DNA of 64,000 nucleotides from Bacteroides sp. Its GTDB lineage: Bacteria; Bacteroidota; Bacteroidia; Bacteroidales; Muribaculaceae. The notes beneath the pieces are model-generated. The model did no database searches and was not told where the DNA came from. It saw nothing but the letters and a program-made list of their open reading frames with translations. Positions 29,315-39,387 of this stretch are shown in pieces. The translations under genes and the position numbers were made by a program. The stretch spans positions 41,902 to 105,901 of the forward strand of contig JAAVCL010000003.1 of assembly GCA_014802335.1 (NCBI GenBank), read 5' to 3'. Each line of letters opens with the position of its first letter. Position 1 is the stretch's first letter.

Positions 29315-30420
29315 ACATATTCCTCGCCGAAACGGGCGGTAACGTCGTTCACAACCTGTCGGATTTTCTGCTCATCGGCAAGCGGATAGATCAGAAGCGC
29401 GTTTCCACGATCGGCCACGATATAATCTTTGAGACCTGCAGCCACGATAATCTTGTCAGCATCGGCAGCAAAAAGAGTTCCTTCACAATCGGAAGCGAGA
29501 ACTTTGCAATTTTGTGTCACGTTTCGGTCTGAGTTCTTCGGAGAAGATTCATAGAGTGCATTCCAGGTTCCCAGATCGCTCCAACCCAAGTCGGCGGTTT
29601 CCACATATACATTATCCGCTTTCTCCATAATGGCATAATCTATGGATATGGAGGGTGCATTAGGAAACGCTTTGTCGATAAAATTCATTTCCTCGGGAGT
29701 GGGATAATCCTTCTCGCCGGCATCAAAGACCGTGGCCGTTTCAGGGTCATACTTTGCGAATGCTTTCAAAATCGAATCAGCACGCCACATAAACATTCCC
29801 GAATTCCAGAAAAACTCACCGGTACTGAGAAAAACCTTAGCCATCTCGACATTCGGTTTTTCAGTAAAGCTCTTGACTTTCAATATGTTCTCAACGTCGG
29901 TTGGCTTTCCTCGCTGAATATAGCCATAGCCTGTATGCGGGGAGTTGGGTTTCAGACCGATTGTGAGCAATCTGTCGCCCCCTTCCACAAACTCCAGGCC
30001 GCGCGCAATGACCTGATGAAACTCACTTTCACGCAGAATCAGGTGATCGGAGGGAAGTGTTACAATTGAGGCCAGGGGGTCGATGGCATAAATATGATGG
30101 GCAGCCCAGCACACACACGGAGCCGTGTTGCGGCGCACCGGCTCGAGAAGAATATTTTCGGGAGGCACATCCGGCAACTGTTCGCGGATTATGTCGTAAT
30201 AAGCACGGTTGGTGACAAGAAGAATTCTTGACGGATCGGTAAGAGGGAGAATCCGGTCGTAGGTGAGCTGCAGCAAACTTCTGCCCGTGCCGAAAAAGTC
30301 GAGAAATTGTTTGGGTTTATCAGTGCGGCTGAAAGGCCAGAAACGAGTTCCCACACCCCCGCACATAATCACACAATAACGATGCTCTTTATTATGATTC
30401 ATAAATTCTTCCTGTTTCAT
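29311..30420 (-). CDS. manC: Mannose-1-phosphate guanylyltransferase
   Basis: VIMCGGVGTRFWPFSRTDKPKQFLDF; FFWNSGMFMW; FTEKP. Confidence 0.93.
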   Translation of the reverse strand: MKQEEFMNHNKEHRYCVIMCGGVGTRFWPFSRTDKPKQFLDFFGTGRSLLQLTYDRILPLTDPSRILLVTNRAYYDIIREQLPDVPPENILLEPVRRNTAPCVCWAAHHIYAIDPLASIVTLPSDHLILRESEFHQVIARGLEFVEGGDRLLTIGLKPNSPHTGYGYIQRGKPTDVENILKVKSFTEKPNVEMAKVFLSTGEFFWNSGMFMWRADSILKAFAKYDPETATVFDAGEKDYPTPEEMNFIDKAFPNAPSISIDYAIMEKADNVYVETADLGWSDLGTWNALYESSPKNSDRNVTQNCKVLASDCEGTLFAADADKIIVAAGLKDYIVADRGNALLIYPLADEQKIRQVVNDVTARFGEEYV

Positions 30421-30423
30421 AGA

Positions 30424-30608
30424 TAAGTAGCTCTTAGAAATTAGTTTATATTGAAGTAACTCTTAGTGGCTATGCTTCTTTTCGGTCTTTTTTGATGGCT
30501 TTAAAATTGTTCATCAGCCGTTTAGCCCCCTAAACTCCTTCTTCTCAATTCCAAATCCATTCCAAAATCCCCGAAAATAAGTCATCGCTAATTTCTAAGA
30601 GCTACTTA
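30424..30608. repeat. 185-bp intergenic element with perfect 21-bp terminal inverted repeats
   Basis: taagtagctcttagaaattag (30424-30444) / ctaatttctaagagctactta (30588-30608). Confidence 0.85.
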
Positions 30609-30672
30609 GCAAATTGTCAGGTTAGCAATAATCAATGTCCCCAATATGCGGCAAACTTCGACAGGCGCGTTA

Positions 30673-32469
30673 TCAGGCCATTCCGGCAGGGAGAGTCTTG
30701 AACTGATGTTTTACACCCTCAACAACGTTGAGCATGTAGTCGCCCAGTTTTTCGGCTTCTCCGATAAGGTCCATAAAGAATATACCTTCCTGATAGTCAT
30801 ATTCTTTATTATTGATATTAAATATGTTGCCGTCGCGAAGTTTGTTTCGGAGATTGTTGATTTCGCGCTCTTTATTATAAGCGGCCACAATGCGTGAATT
30901 TTCGGGAGTCTCGAGTTCTTCAAGAAGCCCGAGCACATTTTTCATGGCTTGACTCACGAGGTCGTACATCTGGTCGACTTCTTTAATCACCTTTTCGTTA
31001 AATTCGACATGAATCTGACCTTTGCGTGTCAGAGTCTTGGCCACGTTGAAACATCCGTCGGCTATTGATTCAATTTCACTGACAATCCGCAACATTCCGG
31101 CCACGCGCATCTTGCCTTCGGGGCTGAGGCGTCCTTCGGCAACGCGATTAAGGAACGTGCCGATTTCCATTTCCATTCTGTCGGAAATCTCCTCATATTT
31201 TTCAACACGGTTGAATGTTTCCTGAAACTCCTCATCATCAGGATTGAGGTGAATCATCTTCTTCGACATGTCGAGCATGCGTTCCACGCGCTGGCCGTAG
31301 ACAAGGATTTCTTTCTGAGCCTGAGTGATGTTGAGCTCGGAAGCCGACATAAGACCACGGCCGATATATTTGAGTTCGAACATCTCCTCATCATCCTTGT
31401 GACGGTTCGGGATAATCCAGCATACGATCTTTACATACACCTTGGTGAACCAGATCATCACCAGCAGGTTTATGGCGTTGAACACCGTGGGATACATGGC
31501 GAGACCGAAGGCAATGCAGCTTTGTGCAAGAGCAGTCATGGCACCGCGCGGATCAATCAGATTCGTTCCTCGCATCCCGGCTTCCTGGGCTGCACTGATA
31601 TCCAGCGGATTCAGACCGTTGCATGCTTGGGTTATGTCGGCAACGAGTTCGGTGAAGGGATGAAAGCAACAAAGCACCACCAACGACCCCAGACAGTTAA
31701 AGAGCACATGGCCCATTGCCGTTCGCTTGGCGGCGATATTTCCACTCAGAGAGGCAAGAACCGGGGTTATGGTGGTTCCTATATTTCCGCCTAAGATTAT
31801 CGCACATCCGAGTTCGAACGATATCCAGCCTTGCGAACACATGATTAGCGTAATCGCAAACGTGGCAGCCGAACTTTGAGCTACCATCGTAAACACGATA
31901 CCCAACGCAAAGAAAATCAGCACGGACCCATAACCAAGGGTGGTATAATCTGTTACGAAACGCAACATTTCGGGGTTTTCCTGAAGGTTGGGCACATACT
32001 TGCTGATAAGGTCGAGACCCATGAACAGGAAGCAGAAACCAACAAGGAATTCACCTAAAGACTTATAGGTGCTTTTCTTCATGAACATCATCGGCACACC
32101 GACGGCCAGAAGCAGAATACTGTAATCTGATATATTGACTTCAAAGGAAAAGGCTGAGATAATCCAGGTGGTTGCCGTGGTGCCGACGTTCGCACCGAAT
32201 ATAACCGCCATTGCCTGCGCAAGACTCATGAGCCCGGCGTTGACGAAGCTGACCACCATTACCGTCGAGGCACTTGAACTCTGAATGAGGGCGGTTATAA
32301 GTATGCCGGTAAGCACTCCCGTAACTCGGTTACGTGTCATTATGCCCAATATGTTGCGAAGCCGGTCGCCCGCAACTTTCTGAAGGCCTTCACTCATCAC
32401 TTTCATGCCATAGAGGAACAGACACACTGCCCCCAGAAGGCTGATAAAATCAATAACCGAATAGTTCAT
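30673..32469 (-). CDS. Na/Pi cotransporter family protein with PhoU-like C-terminus
   Basis: GLQKVAGDRLRNILG...QSSSASTVMVVSFV; GGNIGTTITPVLASL. Confidence 0.9.
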   Translation of the reverse strand: MNYSVIDFISLLGAVCLFLYGMKVMSEGLQKVAGDRLRNILGIMTRNRVTGVLTGILITALIQSSSASTVMVVSFVNAGLMSLAQAMAVIFGANVGTTATTWIISAFSFEVNISDYSILLLAVGVPMMFMKKSTYKSLGEFLVGFCFLFMGLDLISKYVPNLQENPEMLRFVTDYTTLGYGSVLIFFALGIVFTMVAQSSAATFAITLIMCSQGWISFELGCAIILGGNIGTTITPVLASLSGNIAAKRTAMGHVLFNCLGSLVVLCCFHPFTELVADITQACNGLNPLDISAAQEAGMRGTNLIDPRGAMTALAQSCIAFGLAMYPTVFNAINLLVMIWFTKVYVKIVCWIIPNRHKDDEEMFELKYIGRGLMSASELNITQAQKEILVYGQRVERMLDMSKKMIHLNPDDEEFQETFNRVEKYEEISDRMEMEIGTFLNRVAEGRLSPEGKMRVAGMLRIVSEIESIADGCFNVAKTLTRKGQIHVEFNEKVIKEVDQMYDLVSQAMKNVLGLLEELETPENSRIVAAYNKEREINNLRNKLRDGNIFNINNKEYDYQEGIFFMDLIGEAEKLGDYMLNVVEGVKHQFKTLPAGMA

Positions 32470-32534
32470 TACTTATGAAATAAAGGAAGTGTGGCGGCCT
32501 TGAATACCGACTCACCTCGGTTTGTTACTTATTT

Positions 32535-32568
32535 TTTGCAAAGATAGCAATATTTTTGTTTATCTTTG
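32535..32568. promoter_or_regulatory. Palindromic divergent promoter region
   Basis: ttgcaaagata...tatctttgcaa; -7-type boxes on both strands (rc of 32539-32546; 32561-32568). Confidence 0.55.
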
Positions 32569-32611
32569 CAACGGTATCTAAAAATTAAACAACCGAATAT
32601 CGGAAACAGAT

Positions 32612-33226
32612 TTGTTAAAAATGTTGTCTATGGAGACAAGTATTGTTTTTCCTTTCTCAAAAGATAAAAAGGATATTCACAACATGGCGTCTACCCATCC
32701 GTTCAGCACTTTCAATTCTTCGGTGTCGCGTCAACGCGAGATATGGGCGGTTGTCGCGATGGGGCGTAACGGAGAAATCGGTTTCAACGGCGACATGCCG
32801 TGGCATCTGCCGGAGGATCTGAAGCATTTCAAGCAGCTGACTTTAGGCCATCCGGTAATCATGGGGAGGAAAACATGGCTTTCGATTCCCGGGCGACCAT
32901 TGCCGGGACGCCGCAATATAGTGCTTACGCGCATCGGTCTGGAGGCCGACGGGGCGGAATGTGTGGGGTCGCTCAACGAAGCTATCGCTCTTTGCCCCCC
33001 TCCGGAAATTCCTGTAATTATAGGAGGTGGCTCTGTATATGCCGAGGCTCTTGAGTTGATTACACGCCTTTACGTGACAAGAATAGACCGCGACTTTCCG
33101 CAGGCCGACACTTACTTCCCCATCATTAAGGATAACGATTGGACCATGACCGATTGCTCGGAACCTATGATTTCGCGGACAGGACTCACCTATCGTTTTG
33201 AGACGTATGAAAGTAACAATCATTAA
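32612..33226 (+). CDS. folA: Dihydrofolate reductase
   Basis: WAVVAMGRNGEIGFNGDMPWHLPEDLKHFKQLT; VIMGRKTWLSIPGRPLPGRRNIVLTR. Confidence 0.95.
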   Translation: MLKMLSMETSIVFPFSKDKKDIHNMASTHPFSTFNSSVSRQREIWAVVAMGRNGEIGFNGDMPWHLPEDLKHFKQLTLGHPVIMGRKTWLSIPGRPLPGRRNIVLTRIGLEADGAECVGSLNEAIALCPPPEIPVIIGGGSVYAEALELITRLYVTRIDRDFPQADTYFPIIKDNDWTMTDCSEPMISRTGLTYRFETYESNNH

Positions 33227-34475
33227 TAAGTCGGATTCCACGGGAGGAGCAGCCATTGTGTCCCGCCGGCTCACCGAGGCGCTCCGCACAGCCGGAATCG
33301 AGGCCTCGATGCTCGTGGCCGAGAAGCTTTCAGATTTCCCATGGGTGACGCAAGCCGCTTCGCCGAAACGGGAAAAAATTCCCTTTTTAGCCGAAAGATT
33401 GAAAATATTTATCCATAACGGCTTTAATCGAAGTGATCTTTTTAAAGTGGATACAGCTTCCGACGGGCTGCCGCTGTGGAATCATCCCCTGGTGAAAGAG
33501 GCTGACGTCATCTGCCTGAATTGGGTGAATCAGGGTTTCCTGTCGTTGAAAGGAGTGGAACGGATACTGCAGATGGGCAAACCCGTTGTCTGGACCATGC
33601 ACGACATGTGGAACATGACCGGAATCTGTCATCATGCGGGTCATTGTCTGAACTGGGAAAAAGAATGTGGCAACTGCCGTTTTCTGGGTTCCAAGTCATC
33701 TCCCCGCGATATTTCTCATAAAGTCTGGCTGCGAAAACATGCCATTTGCGAGAAAGCCACTTCCTCATCTTCCATAAAATTGCATTTCGTGGCCGTATCG
33801 AACTGGCTTGCTCAATTGGCACGCCGGTCAAGTTTGCTCTCTTCGGCTTCCCTATCTGTCATACCCAACGCCTTCCCTTTACCCCCGGCCCCCTCCGGCC
33901 ACGCCACACACGATAAATTCAGAATCGTAATGGGCGCTGCCCGTCTTGACGACCCAATCAAAGGCCTTCCCATTCTTGTAAAAGCCACTCAGCTCCTCAA
34001 GCAACTTCACACCGATGAAGCCCGACGAATGGAGCTTATCACATTCGGAGCAGTCAGAAATCAGGAGGCGCTCGACGGAATCGGAATCGCTCACCGGCAT
34101 TTAGGAATGTTACACGGCGAATCAAATATCCGCCGCGTGTATCTGGACTCTGACGCCGTGGTGTCGGCTTCTCTGTATGAAACTTTGCCCGGAACTTTAG
34201 TCGAAGGTCTGGCTTACGGTTGCATCCCGGTTTCTTTCAACCGTGGCGGCCAGTCGGATATAGTGACGCACCTCGACACGGGGTACATAGCCGAGTTTGA
34301 CCCTGACATAACTACCGCCGCCTCAAACCTTTGCAACGGTATCTTATGGGCCTTCAACCATGTAAATGAGGATATGAGAATCAGAATGTATAATTCAGCT
34401 CTTAAAAAATTTGACTCTCAGGTTATAGCCGGAGAATATATCAAACTGTTCTCACGCCTCTTGGAACAGGGCTGA
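33207..34475 (+). CDS. GT4-like glycosyltransferase
   Basis: MKVTIINKSDSTGGAAIVSRRL; WTMHDMWNMTGICHHAGHC; SASLYETLPGTLVEGLAYGCIPVSF. Confidence 0.85.
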   Translation: MKVTIINKSDSTGGAAIVSRRLTEALRTAGIEASMLVAEKLSDFPWVTQAASPKREKIPFLAERLKIFIHNGFNRSDLFKVDTASDGLPLWNHPLVKEADVICLNWVNQGFLSLKGVERILQMGKPVVWTMHDMWNMTGICHHAGHCLNWEKECGNCRFLGSKSSPRDISHKVWLRKHAICEKATSSSSIKLHFVAVSNWLAQLARRSSLLSSASLSVIPNAFPLPPAPSGHATHDKFRIVMGAARLDDPIKGLPILVKATQLLKQLHTDEARRMELITFGAVRNQEALDGIGIAHRHLGMLHGESNIRRVYLDSDAVVSASLYETLPGTLVEGLAYGCIPVSFNRGGQSDIVTHLDTGYIAEFDPDITTAASNLCNGILWAFNHVNEDMRIRMYNSALKKFDSQVIAGEYIKLFSRLLEQG

Positions 34476-34698
34476 GAGTGGGGACTGTAAGAAACAAATA
34501 CCCTTGCATTATTTGATTTGGTTTCCACAATTTTAAGCTTATAATTCCGTTATGAATTTGTTTAAACTTCATTTTAAGGAACTGTTCAGAATATATCACG
34601 GAAGTATGGGCTATCTTGCGGGGCGAGTATAAAAAGGACGTATGTCCGAACATAGTCATCGCCTGTTGTTTAGCCAACTCCAGCCTAACAATCAATCA

Positions 34699-37350
34699 AT
34701 GTCAATGATATCAACGAATATAAAATGTGTGCTTGCAGCCGCGCTTCTGAGCCTGTGTGCACCTGCATCTTATGCCCGTTCGGCCGAAAATGCCTCAAAC
34801 CCGGATTGGACAATTCACTCATCATTCTATAATCAGCCACGCCGCATCCTCGACACCCCGTCGCGAGTATATTTTTTCGTTCACACCACCCCTTACGATA
34901 CGCAGTCATATTCACGCTATTATAACAAAGCGGGCGGCTCGATTTTTTATCTCGACAAGAATAATCCCGACAAGGGGATTCAGGACCTTGCCCGCCAAGT
35001 CTCATTCACTGGCTTTGACATGGTGCTTGCCGAGGTAGACCCTCAGACCAACACTCTGGCGGTTGCCTACGAAGATGGAGGCATAGATCTCATTTCTCCC
35101 GCAGGGAAGGTGAATCACCTCAATGCGCTTAAGGAAGCTCCGGATTATTACCTGTCGACAGTAATCGGCCTGGAATTCGAACCGGGTGCCAACACTCTTT
35201 TCGTGTGCACGGCAGGCGGTTTCGTAAGTATCGATACAACCACAGGCGAAATAAAAGTCCTTGCCGATTGGCGCGAACGTGTGTATGACATTGTGAGATG
35301 TGGAGACGGCTATCTGGCAATTATCGATAACAAACTTTATGAATCGAAACCCGGGGCTGATTTAAGCCGCCGTGATTCTTTTGTTGAATTGCGGGGATTG
35401 AACAATAATGTGCCGCTGCGTCTGCTCTCGTTTTCTGACTCCTATGCCGGTTTCGTTTGCCAAAACGGCACTGTCTACCTGCTCAAGAAAAACAACGGTA
35501 GCTGGAGCCGTGAAATGTTATTGGATAGAGCCAATATCGTGAAAAGCAATTCTCAAGTTGTGGTGAATGTGCTGGAGCATAATGTTCAGAAAACAACTAA
35601 AGGTTATATGATATCCTCTCCCGAGGATATATATATGATTTCGATAGATGCAAATTCCGAAAAACCGACGGTGAAAAAATTGGGGGTTCCGGCTAATACC
35701 ACCACTTTCGCGGGCAGTTACAACGGCAACGACTTCTGGTTCTTTACCAAATCGGATAAATTTATAGCAATGAGCCACGACGGCTCCGCCTGGAAAGAGA
35801 GCTCGGAGGCATATTCAGTTTCTGCACCCCACACAGCCAAAGACGTTCATTTCATATATTCACCGACTCATGGATTTCTTGCAATAAATAAAGAAGCGGG
35901 GATGAAAGGAAGCGTTGTCGACCGGGTTATGCCGCTTACCATTGCGTCTTATCGTAACGGCGCATGGACCGATCTGTCTCCCCGAAAAGATGTGCCCTAC
36001 TTTGTGGAAGCCGACCCCTCTCTGCTTAACAGATACCTTAGTGATAGCTATAAATGGTATCCTTTGAATTCAGCCAACGGTGCGGTTATCGACCCGTTAC
36101 ACCCCGATGTGCTGCTTGGCGGCAGCACGTGGGACGGTATAGCCGGAGTCTACCTTGATGATCCGCGGAAGACTCCGCATGTGCACGTTGTGGGCGATTC
36201 TCCAAACCTAAATCTTAACGCCGTCAAGATGTTCCCCACAAGCACATGGGGGCGCTATGCAGGTTTATACATAATGGGTGTGGATGCGGATAACAATATC
36301 TGGGCCACCCGCTCAAACCTTAGAAATGCCGATAACACCGCGAATACCCTTGCCCAAGTTTGGGTTCTCACACCCGATGCTCGTCAGGAAGCTTTCGAGA
36401 ATGACCAACCTTCTCTCTGCGGCCAATGGAAACGTATGGAAGTTGACGGCAATTTCTATACGGAATTCTACGCAATGGGAAAAGTTCTCAAACATCCAAA
36501 AAATAAAAATAAAATCCTTCTCAGCGGGCAGGTTAACAATGGCAAAGGCCGTCCGCTGCGTATCTATAATACCAACGGCACCTTTGACACTTCGGCCGAC
36601 GACACCCTGGTAGACGTGAATTATTTCCGCCGTGATGACGGCAGCAAGGGGTCGGCGCAAAACATCACCGCATATTTTGAAGACCCCTCGACAGGCGAGA
36701 TCTACGTATTCTGCGGAGACGACCTTTTTATCATTGATCTTGACAGCCCGGTGACCAGTAACACCATGGATGCGAAGAGTCTGAGCCTCAAAACCGAGGA
36801 TGGCAATATTTTCGTGCCTTTCTCGATTATCCAGGGATATGACGCGTGTCAGGATGAATATGGACGCCTTTGGGTGGCTACTTCCAAATTCGGTGTCTAT
36901 GGTATAACCGCCGACCGCACCCGCCTCGTGGCTCACTACTGCATGGAAAATTCTCCCCTCCCCTCCAATGCGGTATATGGAGTTGGTTGGAATCCTGAAA
37001 CACAATCTCTGTTTATATCGACAGATGTTGCAATCTGCGAAGTTAAAGTTGACTCTCCCGAATCTTCATCTTCCTCCACTTCAGGAATGGCTCCGTTTGC
37101 CGTTCCACGAAGCGTGACCCCCGACTATACGGGCACCGTGGCGATACACAACGTTCCGAAAGCCACCGCACTTCGCGTGCGCGACACGGATGGTAAAACC
37201 GTAGCACTCATCAACGATGTGAAGGATGGTGTGGCGTTCTGGGATCTTACCGATACAGAGGGCGAAGCCGTGCCAACCGGAACATATACCATTGTAGACG
37301 CCAGCGGCACTCCGGCTTTCGAGTCTATCATTCTCCCGGTGATAAGATAA
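34699..37350 (+). CDS. PorZ-like secreted beta-propeller protein
   Basis: Signal peptide; W-x-H/Y-propeller repeats; FlgD-like C-terminus (TGTYTIVDASG). Confidence 0.6.
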   Translation: MSMISTNIKCVLAAALLSLCAPASYARSAENASNPDWTIHSSFYNQPRRILDTPSRVYFFVHTTPYDTQSYSRYYNKAGGSIFYLDKNNPDKGIQDLARQVSFTGFDMVLAEVDPQTNTLAVAYEDGGIDLISPAGKVNHLNALKEAPDYYLSTVIGLEFEPGANTLFVCTAGGFVSIDTTTGEIKVLADWRERVYDIVRCGDGYLAIIDNKLYESKPGADLSRRDSFVELRGLNNNVPLRLLSFSDSYAGFVCQNGTVYLLKKNNGSWSREMLLDRANIVKSNSQVVVNVLEHNVQKTTKGYMISSPEDIYMISIDANSEKPTVKKLGVPANTTTFAGSYNGNDFWFFTKSDKFIAMSHDGSAWKESSEAYSVSAPHTAKDVHFIYSPTHGFLAINKEAGMKGSVVDRVMPLTIASYRNGAWTDLSPRKDVPYFVEADPSLLNRYLSDSYKWYPLNSANGAVIDPLHPDVLLGGSTWDGIAGVYLDDPRKTPHVHVVGDSPNLNLNAVKMFPTSTWGRYAGLYIMGVDADNNIWATRSNLRNADNTANTLAQVWVLTPDARQEAFENDQPSLCGQWKRMEVDGNFYTEFYAMGKVLKHPKNKNKILLSGQVNNGKGRPLRIYNTNGTFDTSADDTLVDVNYFRRDDGSKGSAQNITAYFEDPSTGEIYVFCGDDLFIIDLDSPVTSNTMDAKSLSLKTEDGNIFVPFSIIQGYDACQDEYGRLWVATSKFGVYGITADRTRLVAHYCMENSPLPSNAVYGVGWNPETQSLFISTDVAICEVKVDSPESSSSSTSGMAPFAVPRSVTPDYTGTVAIHNVPKATALRVRDTDGKTVALINDVKDGVAFWDLTDTEGEAVPTGTYTIVDASGTPAFESIILPVIR

Positions 37351-37375
37351 TCTCAGATTAAACTTATATGTATTA

Positions 37376-37418
37376 TACGCGAATGCGGCGGGTCATCACG
37401 ACTCGCCGCATTCGCGTA
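37376..37418. terminator. Hairpin terminator
   Basis: acgcgaatgcggcg...cgccgcattcgcgt. Confidence 0.75.
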
Positions 37419-37625
37419 TTCCATAATACTTTAACTAACCTAACATCATGAAACAATTCTGTTTACATCTTTATAACAACCCTGCCGCACAGATTGTTTT
37501 GTCTAATCAAAATTTTTCTTCTCTCCCCGCCGGCGCAATGCCGGCACCCCCTCTGCGTGCGTCTGATTTATGGGGGGTCGGTTACCACACAATCCCGCCA
37601 GAATTCAGGCGGCAGCTTAAGATGA

Positions 37626-39332
37626 TTATATTTCCATTATCTTACTGTCGAATGTTTCGGGGTCTATGGCGCGGCGTTTCAGCCGCGATCTATAGGTATA
37701 GACCGTCGAGACTGAACAACGGAGAAAATGTGCTATCTGGTCGGGGTCTGAAATGCCGAGTCGGTAGACAGCAAGAACTCTCAGCTCGGTGTTGAGCTTT
37801 TCGCCCGGTTTTAATTGTATTCTTCCCTCTTCGACGAGCAACATATTTATTTTTTCAACAAACGACGGATATATATTCAACACCGCTTCGTCAAACTTGG
37901 AATAGAACGCTTTTATAGTTTCGTTAACGATTTCGTCGGAATCCAGTTTTTTAAGAATACCCTTCACGTTCCCCTGCAAAGCAAGGTTTCTGAGCGCGGC
38001 GTGATACTTTTCGAGCAAGGAGATATTTAGAGAACTATATTCCATGAACAATCCGGTATATTCTTCGGCAATACGTCCGGATTTTTTCAGGCGGCTGTTT
38101 GAGAATTCAAGAGCAGTGTTGGTTTTTTCAAGAGCCTCGTTAGAGACTTCAAGAGCTGTGTTGGCCTCGCGGAGTCTGTCGGAAATGGATTGCAACTCGT
38201 CGTTTGTCTGCTGAACCCGGTGATTTGCATCCTCAACACTTTTCCACTGGCGGGTGATGTAAGCTACCGCACCAATCACGATGACAAGCAACCCACCTAA
38301 CGCACATAGATAGACCTGGAGTCGTCGTCTCAGTTCCTGTTGCTGACGGTCGTAAGCCTTGTCGATTGCCGGGAAAAGTATATTCAGCTGCGCATCACGC
38401 AGGCGGCTGCCATAGTAATTGGCATCATCCTGACTGACTTTCACATATCTTTTGGCACGTTCAAGATCTCCCTCTTCAAAAACCTGAGTGGCCAGATCGC
38501 GTATCGCCATGTTTTCTTTGGTTGCCCCTCGGATGTCGGAAATAACCGTGATTGCAAGATATTTTTTATAGTTTTGCTTATCGCCGGCGGCATTATAGGC
38601 ATTTGCCAGAATGGATGCAAGAATGGAGTATTGACGGTCGCCCGAACGGTAATTTTTCAACTTTCTTTCGAGCAGGTTGATTGTCTCGTTTATCTTACCT
38701 TCCTTAATATCGCGCGCAGTCACGTTGGTGAGATAATCGAACGAATTCAAATTGCCCATTCTTATCAGCGAATCGGTGTAGAGTTCACGCATTTTCTCAG
38801 CACGTCGACTCGGATCGCCATGTGTAATATACTGAGCTTCATATTGATATAGGGCGCAGTAGACTCCGAACATTTTGAGATATTCCGCAGAATCAAGCCT
38901 TGAGCGGTCAAGTCCGGCCAACAATTCGTGAGCCATGCTGAAAAGTCCGGCATGTGACGCGATATCGGCTCGCGTCAACATGGCATGCGTCAGATCGTCG
39001 GGATTATTATTTTTACGAGCCAGCTGTTCGGCTTCTGTCACATAATACAGAGCCGAATCACTGTTATAGGCTATGTATTCATTGGCAATTGCCTGCAACA
39101 GCGACATGCGCTTGTGAACTTCGGGCGAGCCACCGAGTTCGGTTTTCAGAAGACTGATATTATGCTCGCGTTGATCCATATATTCCTGCGACTTTTCAAT
39201 TTCCGCATCAACTTCTGTATAGAGTTCGTTGAGTTCTTGCGTTCGCTTGAAATTATCGGAACAGCCGGTGATGATTATTCCAGCAAGAATAATCATCACC
39301 GGCTGTAAAATTCCGACTATGAATCTTTTCAT
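37626..39332 (-). CDS. DUF6377-like lipoprotein/TM regulator with TPR-like region and C-terminal HTH
   Basis: Lipobox-like ITGCSDN; TM LGGLLVIVIGAVAYI; LGISDPDQIAHFLRCSVSTVYTYRSRLKRRA. Confidence 0.75.
   Translation of the reverse strand: MKRFIVGILQPVMIILAGIIITGCSDNFKRTQELNELYTEVDAEIEKSQEYMDQREHNISLLKTELGGSPEVHKRMSLLQAIANEYIAYNSDSALYYVTEAEQLARKNNNPDDLTHAMLTRADIASHAGLFSMAHELLAGLDRSRLDSAEYLKMFGVYCALYQYEAQYITHGDPSRRAEKMRELYTDSLIRMGNLNSFDYLTNVTARDIKEGKINETINLLERKLKNYRSGDRQYSILASILANAYNAAGDKQNYKKYLAITVISDIRGATKENMAIRDLATQVFEEGDLERAKRYVKVSQDDANYYGSRLRDAQLNILFPAIDKAYDRQQQELRRRLQVYLCALGGLLVIVIGAVAYITRQWKSVEDANHRVQQTNDELQSISDRLREANTALEVSNEALEKTNTALEFSNSRLKKSGRIAEEYTGLFMEYSSLNISLLEKYHAALRNLALQGNVKGILKKLDSDEIVNETIKAFYSKFDEAVLNIYPSFVEKINMLLVEEGRIQLKPGEKLNTELRVLAVYRLGISDPDQIAHFLRCSVSTVYTYRSRLKRRAIDPETFDSKIMEI
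39261..39306. repeat. Perfect 20-bp inverted repeat, 6-nt loop, within the regulator's 5' coding region
   Basis: acagccggtgatgattattc-cagcaa-gaataatcatcaccggctgt. Confidence 0.95.
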
Positions 39333-39350
39333 TAGTGAGCTTCCAACTTC

Positions 39351-39376
39351 AATGAAGTCGCGGAAACGACTTCATT
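39351..39376 (-). terminator. Hairpin after tyrS
   Basis: aatgaagtcg-cggaaa-cgacttcatt. Confidence 0.6.
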
Positions 39377-39387
39377 AATTGAGATTG

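Noticed and set aside
37448-37795. 115-aa ORF after the PorZ-like gene
   Set aside because: Low-quality composition, overlaps the convergent regulator's coding end; no motif.
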